Assembly: GCA_003820635.1 (NCBI GenBank)
Contig: RPOS01000315.1
Coordinates: 1-11,589 of the forward strand
Origin: Verrucomicrobiaceae bacterium
GTDB lineage: Bacteria; Verrucomicrobiota; Verrucomicrobiae; Verrucomicrobiales; Akkermansiaceae
DNA length: 11,589 nt
Direction of reading: 5' to 3'
Made by a program: the position numbers and the translations under genes. Shown here in pieces: positions 1-5,450 of this stretch (position 1 is the first letter of the stretch; every line of letters begins with the position of its first letter). The notes beneath the pieces were generated by a model. It had not been told where the DNA came from and made no database searches. It worked only from the letters and a program-made list of their open reading frames with translations.

Positions 1-1688
1 CTCCCGGCTCCCCGCTGACAATCGGTACTGCCACAGCTATCCCTCTGCTTATCAATGGCCAGACAACTGGCGCCAGCTATATCAGCATCACCAATACGGG
101 CGGGGCGTATGTTGGTGGGGTGAACAATAGTGCAGGCAGTGCGATTGTCAGCGGGCTTGCCTATTCCTCTTTGGTGGGGACAAATAACGCGACCGCTTTG
201 CAGTTGACCACTAATGGCAATGCACGCCTGACAGTCGACAGCGCAGGCAACGTCGGTATTGGCACAAACGCACCCGGTACACTTTTGCAGGTACAGCAAA
301 CTTTAGCTAATACATACACCTCTACATCTGCAATAGACGCAGTCCCAATTGGATCACTGACCTCGATTGTTAACTTGGCGCAAGCCGCAGATGTCTTTCG
401 CGGGGTTAATTTTTCCTCCAGAAGTGCAGCTGGCGATTTACAAAATGCTTACTTTGGCGCGGTATCCACGGCCACTGGAAATTCCCCAATCTTTGTGTGG
501 GGTCAACGCACTGGAGCAACTGCGTATGCCGAGCGCATGCGCATCACCAGCGCAGGCGAAGTGCTGATAGGTGCAACAGCCGCAATTAATAGCTCTAAAT
601 TGCTGGTGGCAGGAGTAACCGGCAGCAATCCAGCCGTAATTCAAGGCGGCGCAGCGGCTTCAGCAGTATTGGCGTTCTACAATAACGCTGCAACAAACAA
701 TCGTTTTATGATCGGGCAGGGGTATGGAACCGCATCAGACAACATTGCTTTCATTCAAAACTATGTCAGTGCAGCTTTAGTCTTTGGTACAAACTCAACC
801 GAACGGATGCGTGTTGATGCTTCTGGCAACGTGGGGATTGGAACGAATGCGCCCACAACTCTTGTACAAGCGTCTAAAACGCAAAACGCGGACACTAGTA
901 TAAGCGTCGTAAATCTGGATACGGGGGCAGCCGCCTCCTCATCTGTACAAGCCGGTTCTGATTCCGGTAATGCAATTCTAGCTGCTTACGGAAGTGGATT
1001 TACGCCTACTGGTGTACGCCTTGCAAGTTCCGCTGCTTTACTTACGTCGGCGGCAAGTACGGGAGGCTTGTCGATTGGTGCCCGGAATGCTGCGGGGGTC
1101 ATTCGGTTTTCGACAGGCGGCGATACGGAACGCATGCGCATCGACAGCGCAGGCAACTTAGGATTAGGGATAACGCCCAGTGCTTGGAGAACGGCAGCTG
1201 GAACAAAAGCATTGCAGATTGGCGTTGGCGGCGCTTTATTTTCTCAAGACTCTTCGGGAACTTATTGGACGGTACTTACAAGCAATAGTTTTCAAAATAC
1301 CTCAAACGTAGACGCGTATATAAATACTGGTTTTGCAACTTCCTATACGCAAACATCCGGAAAACATGTCTGGGCAACAGCCCCCTCCGGCACCGCAGGC
1401 GCAACGATCACCTTTACCTCAGCAATGACGCTGGATGCGTCTGGGAATCTTGGGATTGGCACCACTACTCCAACTAACCTCTTGTCCCTTGGAGGCAATG
1501 CTGCCCGCACGATCTGGATGGAGCGGCACACTACAGCTAATACAGCAGGTAACAACCTGACATTGCAGTCAGGTGGTGCAACAAGTGGGGCAACCGATAA
1601 GACCGGCGGTACGTTGCTGTTGAGCTCGGGCACAGCCACCGGCACAGGCACGTCGATCATTACATTCCTGACAGCGACCGCTGGGTGA
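1..1688 (+). CDS. Phage tail fibre protein, 5'-partial, ended by an in-frame TGA
   Basis: Receptor-binding type tail fibre. The frame (first full codon at 3) is open from the window edge to a TGA at 1686-1688, giving 561 codons. A GTG at 120 is only an internal codon, because the upstream codons read as the same Gly/Thr/Ile-rich fibre sequence. The protein is rich in Gly, Ala, Thr, Ser and Asn with almost no Cys. It carries five copies of a block resembling ERMRIDSAGNVGIGTNAP, about 90-110 residues apart, typical of trimeric beta-rich phage fibres. The stop is not at a natural end: it falls between TATAG and TGTVDNAPAERMRI, and the same frame continues downstream with two more blocks and a fibre tip. 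The product is therefore either truncated or made as a full fibre by readthrough. The fibre assignment is firm; receptor and expressed length are unknown. The N-terminal virion-attachment part is outside the window. Confidence 0.85.
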   Translation, partial: PGSPLTIGTATAIPLLINGQTTGASYISITNTGGAYVGGVNNSAGSAIVSGLAYSSLVGTNNATALQLTTNGNARLTVDSAGNVGIGTNAPGTLLQVQQTLANTYTSTSAIDAVPIGSLTSIVNLAQAADVFRGVNFSSRSAAGDLQNAYFGAVSTATGNSPIFVWGQRTGATAYAERMRITSAGEVLIGATAAINSSKLLVAGVTGSNPAVIQGGAAASAVLAFYNNAATNNRFMIGQGYGTASDNIAFIQNYVSAALVFGTNSTERMRVDASGNVGIGTNAPTTLVQASKTQNADTSISVVNLDTGAAASSSVQAGSDSGNAILAAYGSGFTPTGVRLASSAALLTSAASTGGLSIGARNAAGVIRFSTGGDTERMRIDSAGNLGLGITPSAWRTAAGTKALQIGVGGALFSQDSSGTYWTVLTSNSFQNTSNVDAYINTGFATSYTQTSGKHVWATAPSGTAGATITFTSAMTLDASGNLGIGTTTPTNLLSLGGNAARTIWMERHTTANTAGNNLTLQSGGATSGATDKTGGTLLLSSGTATGTGTSIITFLTATAG

Positions 1689-1980
1689 ACCGGTACTGTA
1701 GATAACGCTCCGGCAGAGCGGATGCGCATCAACTCTACGGGCAATTTGCTAATCGGCGGCACTACCCCGCAAGGCAACTCCCGAATTGAATTGCTTGGAA
1801 CGAACGACGCAACTTCAGCCATTTCGCTTTACCGCTCGGATTTGTCGCACCGTACCGTTATTGGTGCCAACTATATTGGCACTTTTACGGCGTCCTCATT
1901 TTCGGTGTTTTCAAACTCCCTTGAGCGTATTACTGCCTTGTCAAGTGGCAACGTGGGGATTGGCACGACTACGCCGGTTA
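223..1980 (+). repeat. Seven dispersed ERMRI-SAGNVGIGT repeat blocks in the fibre gene
   Basis: Blocks begin near 223, 528, 798, 1125, 1425, 1713 and 1921, so spacing is about 200-330 nt. The consensus is (E)RMRI-D-SAGNVGIGT-TP; versions include LTVDSAGNVGIGTNAP, ERMRITSAGEVLIGAT, ERMRVDASGNVGIGTNAP, ERMRIDSAGNLGLGITP, MTLDASGNLGIGTTTP, ERMRINSTGNLLIGGTTP and ERITALSSGNVGIGTTTP. Some copies are close in DNA as well: 531-557 matches 1128-1154 at 24 of 27 bases, and 825-841 is identical to 1947-1963. Such blocks probably mark repeated folding units along the shaft. The nucleotide similarity could support recombination between copies, but that is inference. Confidence 0.8.
1686..1688 (+). other. 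In-frame TGA splitting the tail-fibre gene
   Basis: The codons around it read GCT GGG TGA ACC GGT ACT GTA GAT. The frame after the TGA stays open for 203 codons and encodes fibre-type sequence beginning TGTVDNAPAERMRI. A single change from GGA (Gly) or TCA (Ser) would create this TGA, and a small residue would suit the Gly/Thr-rich context. TGA is a genuine terminator at 2815, 6820, 9938 and 10777, so the genome does not appear to recode it generally. The stop is seen directly; its cause (mutation, sequencing error, leaky UGA) is not decidable here. Confidence 0.85.
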
Positions 1981-2300
1981 ATAAGCTGCAAGTGAACGGT
2001 TCCTTCGGCCGCAATGCACCCGTGACCAAGACCGGTAACTTCACCCTTGGCGACGCAGAAAACTGGCTGATCTGTAATGGCACGGCGACGATTACAGTGA
2101 CACTGCCAGCGGCATCTAGCTGGACTGGGCGTGAGGTGATGCTTAAAACCATCGCCGCATTCACGGTGGTGTCAGCTTCCAGCAACGTAGTACCCTTGAT
2201 TGGCGGGGCAGCGGGTACGGCAATTTTGGCGGCAACAGCAGGCAAGTGGGTAACGCTGGTGTCGGATGGTACAAACTGGATCACAATGGCAGGCGCTTAA
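1722..2300 (+). CDS. C-terminal tail-fibre segment downstream of the in-frame TGA
   Basis: Same frame as the upstream fibre; open from 1689 to the TAA at 2298-2300. The first ATG is at 1722, inside the ERMRI motif of a repeat block, and has no convincing Shine-Dalgarno sequence, so it is probably an ordinary Met codon and not a true start. Two more repeat blocks (1713-1770 and 1921-1980, the second with GNVGIGTTTP) lead into a distal domain with ENWLICNGTATITVTLPAAS and a final GKWVTLVSDGTNWITMAGA. This resembles the beta-rich tip of many phage tail fibres. No intramolecular chaperone of the peptidase S74 type is present. If the TGA is real and tight, this part would be lost or made only by reinitiation; with readthrough it completes a fibre of at least 765 residues. 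It could be annotated as a pseudogene fragment. Confidence 0.75.
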   Translation: MRINSTGNLLIGGTTPQGNSRIELLGTNDATSAISLYRSDLSHRTVIGANYIGTFTASSFSVFSNSLERITALSSGNVGIGTTTPVNKLQVNGSFGRNAPVTKTGNFTLGDAENWLICNGTATITVTLPAASSWTGREVMLKTIAAFTVVSASSNVVPLIGGAAGTAILAATAGKWVTLVSDGTNWITMAGA

Positions 2301-2304
2301 GGAG
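2299..2304 (+). promoter_or_regulatory. Ribosome binding site for the holin
   Basis: AAGGAG lies 6 nt before the ATG at 2311 and overlaps the TAA stop of the fibre. It fixes the holin start at 2311, although the frame is open further upstream (from an earlier ATG-like position at 2266). Confidence 0.8.
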
Positions 2305-2310
2305 ATCAAA

Positions 2311-2481
2311 ATGAATCCTGTACTTATTCAAGCATTGGTGCGACACATCCTCACGGCGATTGCCGGGGGGTTTGCGGTTAAATATGGTGTGGATGGCGGC
2401 GCGGCTGAAGCCATCATCGGCGGCGCGTCGGCGCTGGCCGGTGTGGGCTGGTCGATTTACGACAAGAAGAAGGGCGCATAA
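2311..2481 (+). CDS. Small holin, Pam3-gp28-like
   Basis: A 56-residue membrane protein expected to make lesions in the inner membrane at the end of infection and give the endolysin access to peptidoglycan. Two hydrophobic stretches are visible, about residues 4-25 and 31-50, separated by a short DGG turn, with a basic tail DKKKGA; this suggests a two-segment hairpin. The pattern RHILT...GG...AEAIIGG...GVGWSIYDKKK is like small phage holins named Pam3-gp28 family, recalled from memory and not searched. The ATG at 2311 has a strong AAGGAG at the right distance. It starts 10 nt after the fibre stop, and its TAA touches the next gene. The endolysin nearby lacks an export signal, which supports the role. 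Function is inferred from size, topology and position. Confidence 0.75.
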   Translation: MNPVLIQALVRHILTAIAGGFAVKYGVDGGAAEAIIGGASALAGVGWSIYDKKKGA

Positions 2482-2482
2482 A

Positions 2483-2815
2483 ATGGCTGTGACTTATACA
2501 TGGGTGTTCAATCCGCTGGATGTGAAGCTGTCTGAGGATGGCTTGACCAATGTGGTGTATAACGTGAATTGGCGCTTGATCGGCACTGACGGTACTTACT
2601 CGGCCAATGTGTACGGCTCTGTAGGCGTACCGGCTCCGTCGCCCGCAGCCTTCACACCTTACGATCAGCTTACCGAAGAGACGGTGCAAGGCTGGGTGGT
2701 GGATGCCTTGGGAACCGAGCAAGTGGCCCAATATGAGCAAGGCATTGCCGATCAAATTGCTTTGCAGCAAAACCCGGTTGATGCGTCCCTTCCACCTCCT
2801 TGGAGTAACACATGA
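2483..2815 (+). CDS. DUF7936-like phage protein of unknown function
   Basis: 110 residues, soluble, no signal peptide or membrane segment. The N-terminal half looks beta-rich (MAVTYTWVFNPLDVK, then a VVYNVNWRLIGTDGTYSANVYG strand pair). The second half holds PYDQLTEETVQGWVVDALG, probably helical, and the end is Pro-rich (PPPWSNT). This resembles a small protein family widespread in tailed phages including cyanophages, known to me as DUF7936; no biochemical role is established. The ATG at 2483 is 1 nt after the holin stop, with a purine-rich stretch (GAAGAAGGG) upstream. The stop TGA overlaps the next start as ATGA, implying translational coupling. Position next to the fibre and lysis genes suggests a virion or fibre-assembly accessory, but that is a guess. 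Confidence 0.7.
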   Translation: MAVTYTWVFNPLDVKLSEDGLTNVVYNVNWRLIGTDGTYSANVYGSVGVPAPSPAAFTPYDQLTEETVQGWVVDALGTEQVAQYEQGIADQIALQQNPVDASLPPPWSNT

Positions 2816-2964
2816 TTAAGCTCGAACTGTCTATTGAAGAAACCCAAATCGTTTTGGTGGGCCTGTCCAAGTTGCCCTACGAAGCTGTTGCTGCTGTAAT
2901 CGAGAAGATTAAAGAGCAAGCTCAGCCTCAAGTGCAGCCTGCGGAAGAACCCGCAGCGGAGTAA
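2812..2964 (+). CDS. Small conserved phage protein, 50 aa, unknown function
   Basis: The ATG at 2812 overlaps the previous TGA (ATGA), and GGAG at 2802-2805 is 6 nt upstream, so the start is well supported. The product begins MIKLELSIEETQIVLVGLSK, then LPYEAVAAVIEKIKEQA, and ends in a Gln/Pro/Glu tail (QPAEEPAAE). The pattern of a short strand, a first helix, a conserved L-PY turn and a second helix is familiar from many tiny phage proteins next to structural or lysis genes; no function is known to me. It has no membrane segment and no lipobox, so it is not an evident spanin component. Confidence 0.7.
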   Translation: MIKLELSIEETQIVLVGLSKLPYEAVAAVIEKIKEQAQPQVQPAEEPAAE

Positions 2965-2972
2965 GCAGTACA

Positions 2973-3032
2973 ATGGCGGTGAGCGGTCCGGCCTGCTCAC
3001 CGTCGTGCAGTCAGCCGTGCCAGTGGGACTAA
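2973..3032 (+). CDS. Possible Cys-containing micro-ORF, 19 aa
   Basis: ATG at 2973, TAA at 3030-3032. The product ends in ACSPSCSQPCQWD with a CxxxCxxxC spacing. GGAG at 2958-2961 lies 11 nt upstream, a little far for a good ribosome site. Its codons overlap the hairpin at 2975-3004, so the reading frame may be accidental. Cysteine is rare in the rest of the window, which makes three in 19 residues stand out. I do not recognise it. Confidence 0.2.
   Translation: MAVSGPACSPSCSQPCQWD
2975..3004 (+). other. Hairpin: perfect 8-bp inverted repeat, 10-bp stem with one G-U
   Basis: GGCGGTGAGC (2975-2984) pairs with GCTCACCGTC (2995-3004) around a 10-nt loop GGTCCGGCCT; the inner 8 bp are perfect Watson-Crick and the outer two pairs are G-U and G-C. 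No T-run follows, so it is not a classic intrinsic terminator. It might slow or attenuate transcription into the endolysin, protect an mRNA end after processing, or be a recombination scar. Confidence 0.55.
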
Positions 3033-3056
3033 ACTTCTACGATCACGGACTGACAA

Positions 3057-3569
3057 GTGAAAGAAAACTTCGACACAGCGTTTGCCAAACTCATCCGGCA
3101 TGAGGGCGGTTATGTAAATCACCCGTCTGACCCGGGCGGCATGACCAATCTCGGCGTGACTAAGCGCGTCTGGGAAGAGTGGGTCGGCCATACTGTCGAT
3201 GAGAAGACCATGCGCGGGCTTACCCCGGAGATGGTCAAGCCGCTCTATAAACGCAAATACTGGGATAAAGTCTGCGGCGACGATCTGCCTGCCGGCGTGG
3301 ATTACTGCGTGTTTGATGCCGCAGTGAATAGCGGCGCGGGTCGTGCGATCAAATGGCTTCAGCAATCGCTGGGCACAACCCAAGACGGCGCCCTCGGCCC
3401 CAAAACACTCGCCGCTGCTAAAGCCGCCGACCCACAACTGCTCGTCGTTGGCTATAACGCCGTTCGCCTCGCCTTCTTGCAAGACCTACCCACATGGAAC
3501 ACCTTCGGCAAAGGCTGGGGACGGCGCGTGGCTGAGGTCAAACAAGACGCTGCGACCATGACCGCATAA
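3057..3569 (+). CDS. Endolysin, GH108 family N-acetylmuramidase
   Basis: 170 residues; expected to cleave the glycan strand of peptidoglycan during lysis. The N-terminal glycoside hydrolase 108 domain (about 1-90) begins with IRHEGGYVNHPSDPGGMTNL; Glu16 in the HEGGY motif is the likely catalytic acid, and DPGG is the conserved follow-up. The C-terminal part (about 95-165) matches the PG_binding_3-type domain, with LGPKTLAAAK, AVRLAFLQDLPTW and FGKGWGRRV. There is no signal peptide or membrane segment, so it should depend on the holin upstream. The GTG at 3057 is chosen because an in-frame TGA sits at 3051-3053 and the next Met (residue 29) would remove the catalytic Glu; the Shine-Dalgarno sequence is weak. 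Length is usual for single-catalytic-domain GH108 phage enzymes. Confidence 0.92.
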   Translation: MKENFDTAFAKLIRHEGGYVNHPSDPGGMTNLGVTKRVWEEWVGHTVDEKTMRGLTPEMVKPLYKRKYWDKVCGDDLPAGVDYCVFDAAVNSGAGRAIKWLQQSLGTTQDGALGPKTLAAAKAADPQLLVVGYNAVRLAFLQDLPTWNTFGKGWGRRVAEVKQDAATMTA

Positions 3570-3574
3570 GGAGG
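3568..3574 (+). promoter_or_regulatory. Strong ribosome binding site for the 623-aa tail protein
   Basis: AAGGAGG overlaps the end of the endolysin stop (TAA 3567-3569) and is 4 nt before the GTG at 3579. This near-perfect anti-16S match supports GTG as the true start. Confidence 0.8.
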
Positions 3575-3578
3575 CATT

Positions 3579-5450
3579 GTGCCGCTAAAGAAATTGGTTT
3601 TGAAGCCGGGATTGAATAAAGAAACCACGCGATACACCACTGAAGGCGGTTGGTATGACGGTGATAAAGTACGGTTTCGCCAAGGCACGCCCGAAAAGAT
3701 AGGCGGGTGGGTGCGTATCTCAGCCAGTACGTTTTTGGGCGTGTGCCGCAGCTTGTGGAACTGGATTACGCTGGCCAGCCTGAATCTGATGGGTGTGGGC
3801 ACTAACCTCAAGTTCTACATCGAGTCTGGCGGTAACTACAACGACATCACGCCTCTGCGGCTAACGGCTACGCTGACCAACCCCTTCACGGCTACGTTGG
3901 GCTCGTCAGTTATTACGGTGGCACATACAGCGCACGGAAGCGCTACGGGCGACTTTGTGACGTTCAGCGGGGCTGCCGGGCTGGGTGGCAATATTACTGC
4001 GGCTGTCTTGAACCAAGAGTATCAAGTCACGGTTCTGGGGGTAAATAGCTACACAATTACGGTTGCGGCCACAGCAATCGCAGCAGACGTAACTGGCTCG
4101 CCGGGTGGCGGAGCCGCTGTTTCCGCAGCCTACCAGATTGATTCAGGCCCAGCGTTCTCCGTGCCGTTGACAGGCTGGGGCGCAGGCTCTTGGGGTAGTG
4201 GGTCGTGGGGCCTTACGTCTGCAACGGATAGTATGCGCCTGTGGAGCCAGAATAACTTTGGCGAAGACCTGATCTTTAATCCACGCGGCGGCGGTATCTA
4301 TTATTGGGATGCGTCGAGCGGACTGACCTCTCGGGGTGTGGCTTTGTCGTCTCTGGCCGGCGCCTCCAGTGTGCCAACCATTGCCAACTTCATCTTCGTA
4401 TCGGACATTAGCCGGTTTGTATTCGCCTTCGGCACGACTGATTATCTGTCCGCTGCATTCGACCCGATGTTGGTGCGTTGGTCGGATCAAGAAAGTGCGG
4501 TGAATTGGACCCCGGCAGTGACCAATCAGGCAGGCAGCGTGCGGCTGTCTCACGGCTCGGAGATCATCTCCTGCTTGCAATCCCGGCAGGAAGTTATCGT
4601 ATGGACGGATTCGGCGCTGTACGCGCTGCAATACCTTGGCGCTCCGGATGTGTGGGGATCGCAGCTCATGGGCGACAACCTTTCCATCGCAGGGCCAAAC
4701 GCTACGGCGTTGGCGAGCGGGGTGGTGTTTTGGATGGGCATCGACAAATTCTACAAATACGACGGTCGCGTTGAGACGCTTCGTTGTGATTTGCGCCAGT
4801 ACATTTTTGATGACTTTAACTCCCTGCAACGCGCACAGGTAGTGGCCGGCACTAACGAAGGCTTTAATGAAGTCTGGTGGTTTTATTGCAGCGAAAACTC
4901 GACGACCAATGACAGGTACGTTGTGTACAACTACGGCGAAGATATTTGGTACTACGGCACCATAGCACGCACCGCATGGATCGATAGCGGATTGCGATCA
5001 CACCCTGTAGGAGCCACGTATCTGAACAACCTCGTCAATCACGAAGTAGGCGTAGACGACAATTCGACAGGCACGTTGGTAGCGATTGAGTCCTACATTA
5101 CCTCTGCGGAATTTGACATCGACGACGGGCATAACTTCTCGTTTATCTATCGAATGTTGCCGGATGTGACCTTCCGAGGCTCTACAGCGGCCAGCCCCAA
5201 CGCGACCATGTATTTGCTGCCAATGGCTAACTCCGGTTCTGGGTATAACAGCCCTGCCTCGGTGGGCGGCAGCAACTCGGCAGTAGTTACGCGAATCGCT
5301 ACGGTGCCAATTGAAGAGTTTACCGGGCAGGTGTATACCCGCGTTCGAGGCCGTCAGATGTCGATCAAGATGGAAAGCACCGGGCTAGGCGTGCAGTGGC
5401 AGCTTGGCTCTCCACGGATAGATATTCGTCCTGATGGGAGGCGAGGTTAA
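3579..5450 (+). CDS. Virion tail/stabilisation protein, P22 gp10-like candidate
   Basis: 623 residues, no signal peptide or membrane helix. The N-terminus has GGWYDGDKVRFRQGTPEKIG (about 23-42), a motif I associate with a common phage tail or neck protein family. Residues about 95-190 look like an inserted beta domain (VITVAHTAHGSATGDFVTFS and LNQEYQVTVLGVNSYTITV). From about 195 on, Trp-rich repeats (TGWGAGSWGSGSWG, LVRWSDQES, VVYNYGEDIWYYGTIARTAW) suggest beta-propeller blades, as in the P22 gp10 DNA-stabilisation or tail-hub group, but that link is a structural guess. Start GTG with AAGGAGG just upstream. Its TAA overlaps the next ATG (TAATG), so the two products are probably made together. 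It could instead be a tail tubular or baseplate protein; virion structural is the safe part of the call. Confidence 0.65.
   Translation: MPLKKLVLKPGLNKETTRYTTEGGWYDGDKVRFRQGTPEKIGGWVRISASTFLGVCRSLWNWITLASLNLMGVGTNLKFYIESGGNYNDITPLRLTATLTNPFTATLGSSVITVAHTAHGSATGDFVTFSGAAGLGGNITAAVLNQEYQVTVLGVNSYTITVAATAIAADVTGSPGGGAAVSAAYQIDSGPAFSVPLTGWGAGSWGSGSWGLTSATDSMRLWSQNNFGEDLIFNPRGGGIYYWDASSGLTSRGVALSSLAGASSVPTIANFIFVSDISRFVFAFGTTDYLSAAFDPMLVRWSDQESAVNWTPAVTNQAGSVRLSHGSEIISCLQSRQEVIVWTDSALYALQYLGAPDVWGSQLMGDNLSIAGPNATALASGVVFWMGIDKFYKYDGRVETLRCDLRQYIFDDFNSLQRAQVVAGTNEGFNEVWWFYCSENSTTNDRYVVYNYGEDIWYYGTIARTAWIDSGLRSHPVGATYLNNLVNHEVGVDDNSTGTLVAIESYITSAEFDIDDGHNFSFIYRMLPDVTFRGSTAASPNATMYLLPMANSGSGYNSPASVGGSNSAVVTRIATVPIEEFTGQVYTRVRGRQMSIKMESTGLGVQWQLGSPRIDIRPDGRRG

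Larger units (their letters stand above)
2965..3056. other. 92-nt intergenic gap before the endolysin
   Basis: This is the longest gap in an otherwise tightly packed gene set. It contains a 10-bp stem hairpin (2975-3004) and a possible 19-codon ORF (2973-3032). No convincing sigma70-type -35/-10 pair was found by eye. Confidence 0.6.

Noticed and set aside
533..542. GCGCATGCGC palindrome, recurring in similar form near 1131
   Set aside because: It is a by-product of codons for E-R-M-R-I in the fibre repeats, not an operator.
1686..1688. Genome-wide TGA reassignment to Trp or Gly
   Set aside because: TGA ends other genes at 2815, 6820, 9938 and 10777 at sensible borders, and no other gene has an internal TGA.
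1343..1822. 159-codon open frame on the minus strand over the fibre gene
   Set aside because: Lies antisense to clear repeat-coding sequence; Val/Pro-rich translation is the mirror of Gly/Thr codons; no ribosome site or family resemblance.
2975..3004. Intrinsic (rho-independent) terminator
   Set aside because: The stem is good, but no T-tract follows (GTGCAGTCAG), so it is listed only as a hairpin.
2997..3482. 161-codon minus-strand frame over the endolysin
   Set aside because: Fully antisense to a recognisable GH108 enzyme; no independent support.
4143..4829. 228-codon minus-strand frame inside the 623-aa gene
   Set aside because: Arg/His/Pro-rich shadow of a coding region with consistent plus-strand signals.
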